NCBI GenBank assembly: GCA_003022365.1
Contig: PXOU01000015.1
Span: 1-41,793 of the forward strand
Source of the DNA: Candidatus Saccharibacteria bacterium QS_5_54_17
GTDB taxonomy: Bacteria; Patescibacteriota; Saccharimonadia; QS-5-54-17
DNA: 41,793 bases
Direction of reading: 5' to 3'
Shown: positions 7,467 to 16,150 of the stretch, piece after piece
Numbering within the stretch: the stretch's first letter is position 1
How the letters are laid out: every line of letters begins with the position of its first letter
Translations under genes and position numbers: made by a program
The notes under the pieces: model-generated
Database searches by the model: none
Seen by the model: the letters and a program-made list of their open reading frames with translations, nothing else
Told to the model about the DNA's origin: nothing

Positions 7467-8490
7467 TATGCACTTAACCCCCAATCTTTATAAACGCTCA
7501 GCTGAACAGGAGCCGATACGAAACGGATTCGGACGCGGGCTGGTGGAAGCAGGAAGGCGGGACGGGCAGGTCGTGGCGCTTTGTGCCGATCTAACCGGTT
7601 CGACCAGAATGAAGGCATTCTCCCAGGAATTTCCGGACCGTTACATCGAAGTAGGGGTAGCGGAGCAAAATCTGGTAACTACGGCGTCCGGCATGGCTCA
7701 TATGGACAAGGTCCCCTTCGCCAGCAGTTACGCCGCCTTTAGTCCGGGGCGCAACTGGGAGCAAATCCGTACTACTATCTGCCTCAACGACCAGAATGTC
7801 AAAATCGCCGGCTCGCATGCCGGCATCTCGGTGGGGCCCGACGGGGCGACTCACCAAATGCTGGAAGACATCGCGCTTATGCGGGTGTTGCCCAATATGC
7901 GGGTTATTGTTCCCTGCGACAGCGTCCAGGCCGAGAAAGCTACGCTGGAAATGGCAGCCGAGATAGGCCCCATGTATCTGCGCCTAGCCCGCGAGAAAAC
8001 CCCGATCGTTACCAGTGATGATACACCATTCGAGATCGGCAAGTCGTACGTGTACCGGAAAGGCGGAGACGTTAGCTTGGTTGCCACGGGCAGCATGGTG
8101 TATCACGCCCTCAAATCGGCCGCCTCGCTGAAGCAAGCGGGTATTTCCGCCGAAGTGATTAATTGCGCCACCATCAAGCCGTTCGACCGGGAAACCATTG
8201 TCGCCAGCGCGCAGAAAACCGGCCGGGTCGTGACGCTGGAAGAAGGCCAGATAAACGGCGGATTGGCCGCTGCGGTCGCCGAAACGTTAGGCGAATCCCA
8301 GCCGGCGCCGCTTTTGCGGATCGGTATAGAGGACCAATTTGGCGAATCCGGACAACCGGACGAACTAATGAAACGTTTCGGTCTGACCGCGCCCGACATT
8401 ACCCAAAAGATCAAATCTTTCCTGGGCGCGGAGACCGGTGCTAAATCCAAGAATCCTGGGAAAACAAAATCGAAGGGAGGCCACAAATGA
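7459..8490 (+). CDS. Transketolase, C-terminal subunit
   Basis: 343 residues matching the pyrimidine-binding and C-terminal domains of transketolase. The activating Glu is in EVGVAEQNLV, and GSHAGISVGPDGATHQ, the RLAREKTP segment and the C-terminal LVATGSMVYHAL and TLEEGQINGG blocks are present. A short Lys/Gly-rich tail ends the protein. The track start (7336) lies inside the previous gene; ATG 7459 follows GAGGAGG with five-base spacing and is preferred over ATG 7468. It pairs with tktN. Its stop overlaps the fba ATG (ATGA). Confidence 0.94.
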   Translation: MSSMHLTPNLYKRSAEQEPIRNGFGRGLVEAGRRDGQVVALCADLTGSTRMKAFSQEFPDRYIEVGVAEQNLVTTASGMAHMDKVPFASSYAAFSPGRNWEQIRTTICLNDQNVKIAGSHAGISVGPDGATHQMLEDIALMRVLPNMRVIVPCDSVQAEKATLEMAAEIGPMYLRLAREKTPIVTSDDTPFEIGKSYVYRKGGDVSLVATGSMVYHALKSAASLKQAGISAEVINCATIKPFDRETIVASAQKTGRVVTLEEGQINGGLAAAVAETLGESQPAPLLRIGIEDQFGESGQPDELMKRFGLTAPDITQKIKSFLGAETGAKSKNPGKTKSKGGHK

Positions 8491-9494
8491 GCGATATATC
8501 TGCCACAGCCCAGTCTTTATTGGCTGAAGGGAAGGGTATACTGGCAGCAGATGAGAGTACCTCGACCGCCAACAAACGTTTCGACGACTACGATATAGAA
8601 CACACCCCTGAAAATCGCCGCCAGTACCGGCAACTTCTCTTTACAGCGCCGGAAATCGAACAATACCTATCAGGCGCGATTCTATACGAGGAAACTGCCC
8701 GGCAAGTGGCCGACGAAGGTACCCCGTTACCGGAGGTATTGGCTGACAGAGGCATCATCCCCGGCATTAAAGTTGACCGGAGTTTGAAACCACTACCTAA
8801 TTTTCCCGGAGAGCATGTCAGCCAGGGATTGGATAATCTGGATGAACGGCTGGATGAATACGCGGAAATGGGCATGCGGTTTAGCAAATGGCGCAGTGTT
8901 ATCGCCATCGGCGATGGATTGCCGACCGATGAATGCATAACTGCCAACGCCCATGTACTCGCCCGGTATGCCGGCATTGTACAATCCAAACATATGGTAC
9001 CCATCGTGGAGCCGGAAGTATTATTAGATGGTGATCATTCACTGGAAGATTCCGCCCGGGTCCTGGAGCGCACCTTGAACACAGTCTTCCAGCAACTGGC
9101 CATGTATCGGGTCGACTTGGGCGGGGTGATTCTCAAAACCAGCATGGCGTTGCCTGGTAGCGGATCTTCGGAGGACGTCGACCATACCCAGGTAGCGGGA
9201 ACCACCATGGACGTTATGGAAAAATGCCTGCCCGCCGAGCTGGCCGGCATCGTATTTCTCTCCGGCGGCCAGACACCGGAAGACGCCATCCAGCATCTAC
9301 AGGAAATCGCCGTCCGCGGTCCCTATACCTGGCCCGTTACCTTTTCTTACGCCCGGGCCTTACAAGAGCCGGTGCTAAAGGTATGGGCCGGCGATCCAGA
9401 GAATATGATATCTGCTCAGGATGCATTCCTGGAACAAGTCAAAAAAGCATCGGCCGCCCAAATGGGTGCCTATGCAGCCAATTCGGCCGAATAA
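8487..9494 (+). CDS. Class I fructose-bisphosphate aldolase
   Basis: 335 residues of the eukaryote-like class I (Schiff-base) aldolase family, which cleaves fructose 1,6-bisphosphate to dihydroxyacetone phosphate and glyceraldehyde 3-phosphate. The motif GKGILAADEST is at the N terminus. Active-site residues are visible: Lys95 in GIKVD, Lys134 in FSKWR, Glu175 in VEPEV and the Schiff-base lysine Lys217 in GVILKTSM. Being class I, it needs no metal. The ribosome binding site GGGAGG precedes an ATG that overlaps the tktC stop. It supplies the substrate of GapA at the head of the operon and is followed by a long structured non-coding region. Confidence 0.95.
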   Translation: MSDISATAQSLLAEGKGILAADESTSTANKRFDDYDIEHTPENRRQYRQLLFTAPEIEQYLSGAILYEETARQVADEGTPLPEVLADRGIIPGIKVDRSLKPLPNFPGEHVSQGLDNLDERLDEYAEMGMRFSKWRSVIAIGDGLPTDECITANAHVLARYAGIVQSKHMVPIVEPEVLLDGDHSLEDSARVLERTLNTVFQQLAMYRVDLGGVILKTSMALPGSGSSEDVDHTQVAGTTMDVMEKCLPAELAGIVFLSGGQTPEDAIQHLQEIAVRGPYTWPVTFSYARALQEPVLKVWAGDPENMISAQDAFLEQVKKASAAQMGAYAANSAE

Positions 9495-9930
9495 TCTGCT
9501 GAGTAGAAAGTAAGGCTGGTTTCGTGTCGAGTGGTAGAGTTGGGGTGCGACGTGGACCGTCGCGACTGCAACGAAACGACACGAAACCAGGAAACCGGAC
9601 GGACCGTGGCTCTGGGGGATATGGTAGGGGATGCACCTAAGGTGCTGAGCCGTCCGGTCCGCCCGGTAAAACTACACCACATGTCCCCTGCGGGGGAGGG
9701 ACAATGGGTGTAGCAAGCCTGAGTACTACCTGTGTGACAAATAAGTTACGAGTCACGGTCGGTAGTACTCTAAAAGTGGGTGCGGCGGCGCCGTTCGTGG
9801 GCAGGAGTGGGGCTGCCCAGTCGTCGCCAGCCACACCAGCACCCGGAAATACCCGATATGCCCGGGAGAGTATAACGGGTGCTGACGTTTCAATGCTTCA
9901 CCGAAACCTTATAGCTTCGGTTGGCCGGTA
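9495..9930 (+). ncRNA. Long, highly structured non-coding region; candidate unknown RNA
   Basis: There is no credible coding sequence in this stretch; short track ORFs here have protein-unlike composition. It is a chain of strong hairpins: a perfect 14-bp stem (9516-9529 with 9577-9590) enclosing GCGACG/CGTCGC and GTTG/CAAC; CCGGACGG/CCGTCCGG (9595-9602 with 9650-9657) enclosing GCACC/GGTGC; CTACACC/GGTGTAG (9672-9678 with 9707-9713) enclosing GTCCC/GGGAC; a perfect 10-bp GAGTACTACC stem (9721-9730 with 9761-9770) enclosing GTGAC/GTCAC; and GGGTGC/GCACCC enclosing GGCGGCG/CGTCGCC and GGGCA/TGCCC. I found none of the conserved cores of RNase P RNA, tmRNA or SRP RNA. It could be an independent RNA or a riboregulator in the 3' region of fba or the leader of the kinase gene. 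Strand is assigned from flanking genes only. Confidence 0.6.
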
Positions 9931-9965
9931 GTATAATCGGCCAGGATGTCTGCTGTAAACATAAC

Positions 9966-9974
9966 TGGTATTAT
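9966..9974 (+). promoter_or_regulatory. Extended -10 promoter of the PfkB kinase gene
   Basis: TGG plus TATTAT ends 11 nt before the ATG at 9986, and no ribosome binding site is present, so the transcript would have a leader of only a few nucleotides. A second -10-like TATAAT (9932-9937) lies further upstream within a GGCCG/CGGCC inverted repeat. Confidence 0.45.
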
Positions 9975-9985
9975 GTATACAGCTT

Positions 9986-10990
9986 ATGGCGCAATCTAAA
10001 ACTACACCGACAAAAATTACCACGCTCGGCGCCGCTACCCAGGACGTATTCTTACTTGGCAGTGCTCTGAAAGCCAAACGTGATGTCCGCACTCACACCT
10101 TCGTGGAGCAATTCCCATTGGGAGCGAAACTGGAGCTGGACAAGGTCATATTCAGCACCGGCGGCGGAGCTACCAACGCGGCAGTTACCTTCGCCCGCTC
10201 CGGCTTCCACGCCAGTTTGATGGGCAAGGTCGCCGATGACCCGGCCGGGCAGAACGTCGTCCAGGCCATGGATGCCGACAACGTAAAAACCGACACGCTT
10301 GCCTGCGACTTGGACGGTACTACCGGCTATTCGACGCTTCTGTTGGCACCGCGCGGAGAGCGGACCATCCTCGTCTATCGCGGTGTCTCTCGAAATTTGG
10401 AGGCCGGTGACTTCGACCATTTCGCCAAGCTCAAAACTGACTGGTTGTATATAACTTCGCTCGGCGGCAACTTTCCCTTGCTGGAATCGGTTGTCGAATA
10501 CGCCCGCACCCGCGGCATCAAGCTAGCCATTAACCCCGGTTCGGGCGAATTAAAGCAACCGGAACGCTTCCGTGAGTTGCTTTCCGGTGTTTCCGTGCTT
10601 AGTCTCAACAAGGAAGAAGCCCAAAAAGTATTCGAGGGGCAAACACCCGGGAAATTAGCCAGGGAAGCCGCCGAGTGGTGCGCGACCGTATTGATTACCA
10701 ACGGACCCAAGGGCTCGTGCGCTTCGGATGGGCGGCATGTGTATAAAGCCGGTATGTATCAGGACGTGGCCGTGCTGGACCGGACCGGTGCCGGCGATGC
10801 TATGACCTCGGGGTTCGTGGCCAAAGTCGCCAGTGGCGAATCGATCGAGCAGGCCCTCGTCTACGGCAGCGCCAATTCAACCTCGGTCGTCCAACAGGTC
10901 GGCGCCAAAGCCGGTATTTTGTCCGCCGATGCCTCTATCGGGGACATGAATATCACTAAAACGGCTATAGGGGAGCAGGTGCATGCTTAG
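9986..10990 (+). CDS. PfkB-family carbohydrate kinase
   Basis: 334 residues of the ribokinase/PfkB family. The substrate-binding glycine run GGGATNAAVTFARSGF is at ~59-74, GKVADDPAGQ follows at ~80-89, and the catalytic motif RTGAGDA puts the base at Asp271. It transfers the gamma-phosphate of ATP to a sugar or nucleoside hydroxyl. The exact substrate cannot be read from sequence: fructose 6-phosphate, ribose and adenosine kinases all share this fold. No phosphofructokinase gene of the PfkA type is in the window, so a role beside aldolase is tempting but unproven. There is no ribosome binding site before the ATG, which fits a leaderless or near-leaderless transcript. Confidence 0.9.
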   Translation: MAQSKTTPTKITTLGAATQDVFLLGSALKAKRDVRTHTFVEQFPLGAKLELDKVIFSTGGGATNAAVTFARSGFHASLMGKVADDPAGQNVVQAMDADNVKTDTLACDLDGTTGYSTLLLAPRGERTILVYRGVSRNLEAGDFDHFAKLKTDWLYITSLGGNFPLLESVVEYARTRGIKLAINPGSGELKQPERFRELLSGVSVLSLNKEEAQKVFEGQTPGKLAREAAEWCATVLITNGPKGSCASDGRHVYKAGMYQDVAVLDRTGAGDAMTSGFVAKVASGESIEQALVYGSANSTSVVQQVGAKAGILSADASIGDMNITKTAIGEQVHA

Positions 10991-12224
10991 TAGACTGCTG
11001 CAAGCCACCCAACCGGTATTCGATACCACCATAAAGCAGCTGGAGGAGCAAACGGGTAACAGATCGACCGATGCCCAATTGATCGCCGAGATCCTTGAGA
11101 CGGCCCACCAAAAGATGAGAGAGCTACAACTCGACCCCGCCGATACCAACGGCAAAGAGTTATACGCCACGCTCCTCAATACCGTCAAAAAGCACGATGA
11201 ACACTTGGCCAAAGAGCTGGGCGGCCAGGATCCAACCAGTTTACGGGAAATGACGCCCAAGATTCTCCAGCGCATCGAAGATGTCGATATGCCCCGAGGT
11301 GGGTGGTTCTTAAAAGATGAGGTCGCCAAAGATATGCTGCTGCACATGCCGCCCAAAAATGTCATCGGGCGGCTCGGCTACAGCAGCGCCAAAAAAATGC
11401 TCCAAAACGAAAATCTCTACGAGGTTTATGGCGCTTTACGATTTGCTGAAGAATCGGACTGGCTGGAGGAATACAATCGCCAGTACACCTCGCTCACCCC
11501 CGATGACTTTCAGACGCGTAAGATCCGGATCATCCAGTATGACCCGGATAAATGGGGCGACATCGCTGCCCACTTTATCCAGAAAAAGCTCCACAACATT
11601 ACCCATTTGAAGGAATTGGGCGTCATCATGACCATGCCGGTTTCCAGTGTTACGCCGATGCCGGGGGTCACCCTGAAAGTCATGCCGCTTATCCTGCACT
11701 ACTTCAATGAAATCCGGCTTTACAGCTCCTTTTTCAAGTTAATGAAAGATAAAAAGAATTTCGGCGAGATCTTCACCAATACGCTGATCGCTGACCCTTC
11801 GCCGGTGGCGGTAACCCAAACCGATACCGTGCACTGGCGGGTATTGCAGCGGTACTTCGGCAAGCTTAAAGACGAACATCATCCCGAAATGTTCGAACCC
11901 CACGTGCAACCGGAAGATCTGCATTGGCGGAAGGCCGAGGAAGTGCTCTATGAGGTGGACCCCGAACTGGAATTCTGGCGCGACCTGGATTTCATCGGTC
12001 TGTTCGTCAACGATGAAGAACCCGTGACGTTCAACTTGATGGATGTTGGTCTGAGCTACTCCAACCAGTTGTCTTTCCAGGATCGATATCTGTATCACTT
12101 CCGCGAAGCCCTGTGGAACGAAATCTTTGTCCGCTACTTGGGCCAACAGAATTTGGAAGACCGGGTGTTAAAGCGGCTGGATAATGATTTGATCGCCCCG
12201 GAAACCATCAAACAATTCCAATAA
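10983..12224 (+). CDS. Unknown 413-aa soluble protein coupled to the PfkB kinase
   Basis: I do not recognise this family. The protein is soluble-looking, mostly helical in its first third and rich in charged, Trp and Tyr residues. Striking segments include MPPKNVIGRLGYSSAKKML, the central HNITHLKELGVIMTMPVSS and DLHWRKAEEVLYEVDPELEFWRD. There is no signal peptide, membrane segment or P-loop. Its ATG overlaps the kinase stop by eight bases (ATGCTTAG), so the two are translationally coupled. It may act on or regulate the kinase product. Homologues, if any, would be decisive. Confidence 0.8.
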   Translation: MLSRLLQATQPVFDTTIKQLEEQTGNRSTDAQLIAEILETAHQKMRELQLDPADTNGKELYATLLNTVKKHDEHLAKELGGQDPTSLREMTPKILQRIEDVDMPRGGWFLKDEVAKDMLLHMPPKNVIGRLGYSSAKKMLQNENLYEVYGALRFAEESDWLEEYNRQYTSLTPDDFQTRKIRIIQYDPDKWGDIAAHFIQKKLHNITHLKELGVIMTMPVSSVTPMPGVTLKVMPLILHYFNEIRLYSSFFKLMKDKKNFGEIFTNTLIADPSPVAVTQTDTVHWRVLQRYFGKLKDEHHPEMFEPHVQPEDLHWRKAEEVLYEVDPELEFWRDLDFIGLFVNDEEPVTFNLMDVGLSYSNQLSFQDRYLYHFREALWNEIFVRYLGQQNLEDRVLKRLDNDLIAPETIKQFQ

Positions 12225-12343
12225 AAGTAGCTGTTGCCCCCCGGAGCGTGCCTGCCTGGTGAGGAGGCTGTCTGTTGGCGGATTGGCTGGTTGGCAGCAA
12301 AAAACGTATAGGTAAACACCCCTCGGCAACTCACCACATGATT

Positions 12344-12349
12344 TATAAT
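12344..12349 (+). promoter_or_regulatory. -10 box of uvrB, leaderless arrangement
   Basis: A perfect TATAAT ends six bases before the uvrB ATG at 12356, so transcription should start at or next to the start codon. No ribosome binding site or clear -35 is seen. Confidence 0.5.
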
Positions 12350-12355
12350 GGGAAT

Positions 12356-14317
12356 ATGGCAACATTTTCGCTCGCGGCCCAACATGAGCCAACCGGTGAC
12401 CAACCCCAGGCCATTGAAACGCTGACCAGCGGCGTGGAGCAAAATGCCCGGGAGCAAACACTGTTGGGTGTCACCGGTTCCGGCAAAACCTTCACCATGG
12501 CCAATGTCATACAAAACGCCCAGAAGCCGACGTTGGTGCTCTCCCACAACAAAACGCTGGCGGCCCAGCTATACAGCGAATTCAAACGCTTTTTCCCCGA
12601 CAACGAGGTCCATTACTTTGTCAGTTATTTCGACTACTACCAACCCGAAGCCTACATCCCCCAAAGCGATACCTACATCGAAAAGGATTCCCAGATCAAT
12701 GAGGAAATCGACCGCCTGCGCCATGCCTCCACCAAGGCGCTCTTGACCCGGCGCGACACCATTATCGTGGCTTCGGTCAGTTGTATATACGGGCTGGGCG
12801 CGGTCACTGATTACGCCGAGCTTGCTATCACCGTTACGGTGGGCGAAACCCGCAAGCGGGATAAGTTCATGCGCCATCTGACCGACATCCAGTACCAGCG
12901 GAACGAAACCAGCTTTAGCAGGGGTACCTTCCGGGCCAAGGGTGATATCGTGGACGTCTTCCCGATCGGTGATGAGTCGGCCTACCGGGTCGAATTCTTC
13001 GGCGATGAGGTAGAACGGGTTCGGGGCTTGAACCCGCTCACCGGCGAGATACTCGCCGAGTATGAGGATGTGACCATCTTTCCCGGTAGCCACTTCGTTA
13101 CTCCGGAAGAGAAGATGAAACGGGCGATCGCCAACATCCGTGAGGAACTTGACCAAAGACTCAACTCCTTACGGGCAGACAATAAATTACTGGAAGCCCA
13201 GCGCTTGGAGCAACGGACCAGCTACGATCTGGAAATGCTGGAAGAAACCGGTTTCGTCAAAGGGGTCGAAAACTACTCGCGGTATCTCACCAACCGGGAA
13301 CCGGGCGAACAACCGGCCACCTTGCTGGATTATTTTCCTGATGATTATTTGATGTTCATCGACGAGTCGCACATGACGGTGCCGCAAATACGGGGCATGT
13401 ATAACGGCGATAAAGCCCGCAAGGAAGTGTTGGTGGAGCACGGTTTCCGCTTACCCTCAGCCTTGGACAACCGCCCGCTGACGTTCCCTGAATTCGACCG
13501 GCATATTAACCAGTTAACGTACGTTTCCGCGACTCCGGCCGAGCATGAGTTGAGCCGTTCCTATCAGGTGGCCGAGCAGATCATCCGGCCTACCGGTCTC
13601 CTGGATCCGGAAATCGATGTTCGCGAGACCGGTGGACAGATCGATGACTTGATAGCTGAAGTCAAACAGACCGTTGCAGGCGGAGAACGGGTGCTAATCA
13701 CCACGCTAACCAAACGCATGGCGGAAGATCTGACCGAGTACCTCCGGGAGTCAGCCGTTAAGGTGCAGTATCTGCATTCGGAGGTCGAAACGCTGGAGCG
13801 GAGCGATATCCTGCGCGATTTGCGTATGGGTGAATACGACGTCCTGGTGGGTATTAATCTGCTGCGGGAAGGGCTGGATCTACCCGAAGTGAGTTTGGTG
13901 GCCATTTTGGATGCCGACAAGGAAGGGTTCCTGCGCAGCGAGCAGGCACTGATTCAAACCATCGGCCGGGCCGCTCGCCACGTCAACGGTCGGGTCATCA
14001 TGTACGGAGACACCATCACCGGTTCCATGCAGCGGGCTATTGACGAAACCTACCGGCGGCGCCAGAAACAGCAGGATTACAACCAAACCTATGGCATCAC
14101 GCCCCAGGGTATTCAGCGCGAAGTCGAAGCGCGCATGTACGAAGAAGCGGGAGGGGCCGACGAGAAAAAGGTCGAGGTGGAAAACGTACCCCAATCCGAG
14201 CGCCCGCAGCTTATCAAGGACTTGACGGCGCAAATGGAAATGGCGGCGGCCAACCTCCGTTTCGAAGAAGCCGCTGAATTACGGGATTATATAGAAGAGG
14301 TTAGCCGGGACAGCTAG
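12356..14317 (+). CDS. uvrB: Excinuclease ABC subunit B
   Basis: 653 residues, a normal length for UvrB, the DNA-damage-loading helicase-like subunit of nucleotide excision repair. The Walker A motif GVTGSGKT is at ~37-44, the [13 protein letters not shown] beta-hairpin region, DESHMTVPQ and the helicase motifs [14 protein letters not shown] and QTIGRAARH follow, and the C-terminal UVR domain ([13 protein letters not shown], ~630) that binds UvrC is intact. The track starts at a TTG (12275), but that lies upstream of the TATAAT box; ATG 12356 gives the conserved N terminus ([17 protein letters not shown]). uvrA and uvrC are not in the window. Confidence 0.97.
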   Translation: MATFSLAAQHEPTGDQPQAIETLTSGVEQNAREQTLLGVTGSGKTFTMANVIQNAQKPTLVLSHNKTLAAQLYSEFKRFFPDNEVHYFVSYFDYYQPEAYIPQSDTYIEKDSQINEEIDRLRHASTKALLTRRDTIIVASVSCIYGLGAVTDYAELAITVTVGETRKRDKFMRHLTDIQYQRNETSFSRGTFRAKGDIVDVFPIGDESAYRVEFFGDEVERVRGLNPLTGEILAEYEDVTIFPGSHFVTPEEKMKRAIANIREELDQRLNSLRADNKLLEAQRLEQRTSYDLEMLEETGFVKGVENYSRYLTNREPGEQPATLLDYFPDDYLMFIDESHMTVPQIRGMYNGDKARKEVLVEHGFRLPSALDNRPLTFPEFDRHINQLTYVSATPAEHELSRSYQVAEQIIRPTGLLDPEIDVRETGGQIDDLIAEVKQTVAGGERVLITTLTKRMAEDLTEYLRESAVKVQYLHSEVETLERSDILRDLRMGEYDVLVGINLLREGLDLPEVSLVAILDADKEGFLRSEQALIQTIGRAARHVNGRVIMYGDTITGSMQRAIDETYRRRQKQQDYNQTYGITPQGIQREVEARMYEEAGGADEKKVEVENVPQSERPQLIKDLTAQMEMAAANLRFEEAAELRDYIEEVSRDS

Positions 14318-14364
14318 CCCCCTCATCCACCCACCAGACAGCCAAGACACCGGCAGCACATAGT

Positions 14365-14392
14365 TTGTCTGCCCCCGCGCGCTTGCTATACT
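14365..14392 (+). promoter_or_regulatory. Extended -10 promoter of gatC, leaderless arrangement
   Basis: TTGTCT (14365-14370), 16 bp, then TATACT (14387-14392) preceded by TGC. Only seven bases separate the -10 box from the gatC ATG. Confidence 0.6.
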
Positions 14393-14399
14393 AGTCCCT

Positions 14400-14690
14400 A
14401 TGACGCGGATCAGCCGGGATGACATCACCAAACTCGGCCATTTGGCGCGTATCGGCATCTCCGAGGAAGTAGCCGGGACGTTGGCGCCCCAGTTGGAGGG
14501 CATCCTGGATTACGTGGCCCAGTTGCAGGAAGTTGATACGGAAGCAATTGAGGCCACCAACCAAGTTACCGGTTTGCGGGATGTGTGGCGCGAGGATGAA
14601 GTTATTCCCAGCCATTATTCACGGGCAGAGTTACTGGCGAACGCCCCCGCCACCCAAGATGGATACATACAAGTCAGGCGGGTCTTATGA
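14400..14690 (+). CDS. gatC: Asp-tRNA(Asn)/Glu-tRNA(Gln) amidotransferase subunit C
   Basis: A 96-residue protein with typical GatC features: an N-terminal ITKLGHLARIGIS-like helix, a central EGILDYVAQLQEVDTE segment and a C-terminal stretch with the conserved LRDVWREDEV. GatC wraps around GatA and stabilises the GatCAB complex that amidates misacylated Glu-tRNA(Gln) or Asp-tRNA(Asn). The start codon lies seven bases after an extended -10 box, so the mRNA is probably leaderless. The 3' end overlaps gatA by four bases (ATGA). Confidence 0.95.
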   Translation: MTRISRDDITKLGHLARIGISEEVAGTLAPQLEGILDYVAQLQEVDTEAIEATNQVTGLRDVWREDEVIPSHYSRAELLANAPATQDGYIQVRRVL

Positions 14691-16150
14691 GCGCCATACC
14701 TCGTACCCGGCCATCCAGACAGGGCCAACAGCAGCAGTGGCCAAAGCTAGCGGAGCTCGCGGGTCAGATAAAAAACGGCGAGCGAAGCGCGGTTGAAGTG
14801 GTGGAGGCCTGCATTGAACGAGCGGAAGCAGCCGAGGATTATCACGGCATTTTAAAATTGGAAATTACGGCGGCCCGGGAGCGGGCCGAGCAGATCGATC
14901 AGCTGGTTGCCGACGGGGAAACCGAAGGAGTGTTGCTGGGCGTACCGTTTCTGGCCAAGGATAATTTTCTCACCAATGGCCAAGCGGAAACCACTGCCGC
15001 TAGCCACATGTTGGAAACGTTCACTGCTCCATACCAGGCGACTGCTATCGAAAAACTAGAAGCGGCCGGAGCGATCATGCTGGGTAAAACCAACCTGGAT
15101 GAATTCGCCCATGGTTCCTCAACTGAAAACAGCGCCTTTGGCTCCACCAAAAATCCGTATGATCCCCAGCGGGTGCCGGGCGGGTCTTCCGGCGGTTCGG
15201 CGGCCGCGGTGGCGCTGAATATCGTCCCCTTCGCGTTGGGAACCGATACGGGCGGTTCTATCCGGCTGCCGGCCAGTTTTTGCGGCACGGTGGGGTACAA
15301 ACCGACTTACGGGCTGGTCTCCCGCTTTGGTGTCATTGCCATGGCATCTTCTACTGATGTCATCGGTCCTTTAACCCGCTCCAGTCACGACGCCGGATTT
15401 GTCCTGGATGTGCTGGCTGGCCGCGACGGACGGGATAGCACGACTATTGCCCGGGAAGAAACCTATCATATCGGTGAACCGGCTGAACTGTCGGGGTTGC
15501 GCGTGGGGGTCATCAAGGAGCATATGGGCGAGCATGTCGGTCGAGGTATGCGGAGTGCGACGTGGGAAAAAATCAAAGCGCTCGAGCGGGCCGGAGCGCG
15601 GGTGGAAGAAGTGGAGTTACCCCATGACAGCGTGGCATTGGCCATCTACTACATCATCGCACCGGCGGAAATCAGTTCCAACTTGGCCCGGTATGATGGC
15701 ATAAAATACGGCTATTACACCTCATCGGCGGATTCGCTGGAGGAAACCTATCTGCAATCCCGGGGGGAAGGATTCGGCGATGAACCGATCCGGCGTATGT
15801 TAACGGGCACTTTCGTACTCTCCAGCGGTTATCAGGAGGCTTATTACAAGAAAGCCCAGAAAGTCCGGACGCTGTTGCGAGGGGATTACGAAACGGTATT
15901 CGGTACCTATGATGTGCTGGCCGGTCCTATGTCGCCCACCACCGCCTTTAAGCTCGGCGAAAAGGGCGATCCGGTTGCTATGTATCAAAGTGATGATCTG
16001 GCGATCTCGGCTAATCTGGCCGGAATACCGTCCATAAGCCTCCCGGCCGGCGAGATTGACGGGCTTCCGTTCGGGCTACAGTTACAAGCGCCCGCCGGGC
16101 GGGATAAGCGGCTGCTCGATATCGCGGCCGCGGTAGAGGGGGTTATCTAA
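14687..16150 (+). CDS. gatA: Asp-tRNA(Asn)/Glu-tRNA(Gln) amidotransferase subunit A
   Basis: 487 residues of the amidase-signature family. GatA hydrolyses glutamine and channels ammonia to GatB. The Ser-cisSer-Lys triad is visible: Lys91 in LAKDN, the GGSSGGSAAAVA block at 165-176 and the nucleophile region TDTGGSIRLPAS with Ser191. The N terminus is slightly extended, with a Gln run (RQGQQQQWPK). ATG overlaps the gatC stop. The stop overlaps the start of a small membrane protein gene (TAATG) that separates gatA from gatB. Confidence 0.97.
   Translation: MSAIPRTRPSRQGQQQQWPKLAELAGQIKNGERSAVEVVEACIERAEAAEDYHGILKLEITAARERAEQIDQLVADGETEGVLLGVPFLAKDNFLTNGQAETTAASHMLETFTAPYQATAIEKLEAAGAIMLGKTNLDEFAHGSSTENSAFGSTKNPYDPQRVPGGSSGGSAAAVALNIVPFALGTDTGGSIRLPASFCGTVGYKPTYGLVSRFGVIAMASSTDVIGPLTRSSHDAGFVLDVLAGRDGRDSTTIAREETYHIGEPAELSGLRVGVIKEHMGEHVGRGMRSATWEKIKALERAGARVEEVELPHDSVALAIYYIIAPAEISSNLARYDGIKYGYYTSSADSLEETYLQSRGEGFGDEPIRRMLTGTFVLSSGYQEAYYKKAQKVRTLLRGDYETVFGTYDVLAGPMSPTTAFKLGEKGDPVAMYQSDDLAISANLAGIPSISLPAGEIDGLPFGLQLQAPAGRDKRLLDIAAAVEGVI

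Noticed and set aside
9495-9930. rnpB, tmRNA or SRP RNA in the fba-PfkB gap
   Set aside because: The RNase P GAGGAAAGTCC core, the tmRNA tRNA-like ends and the SRP GGAAGCAG loop are all absent on both strands by eye.
9531-9931. Short plus- and minus-strand ORFs in the structured region
   Set aside because: Composition is not protein-like, they lack ribosome binding sites and they run through strong hairpins.
12569-13156. 195-aa minus-strand ORF opposite uvrB
   Set aside because: Shadow of a fully conserved UvrB frame.
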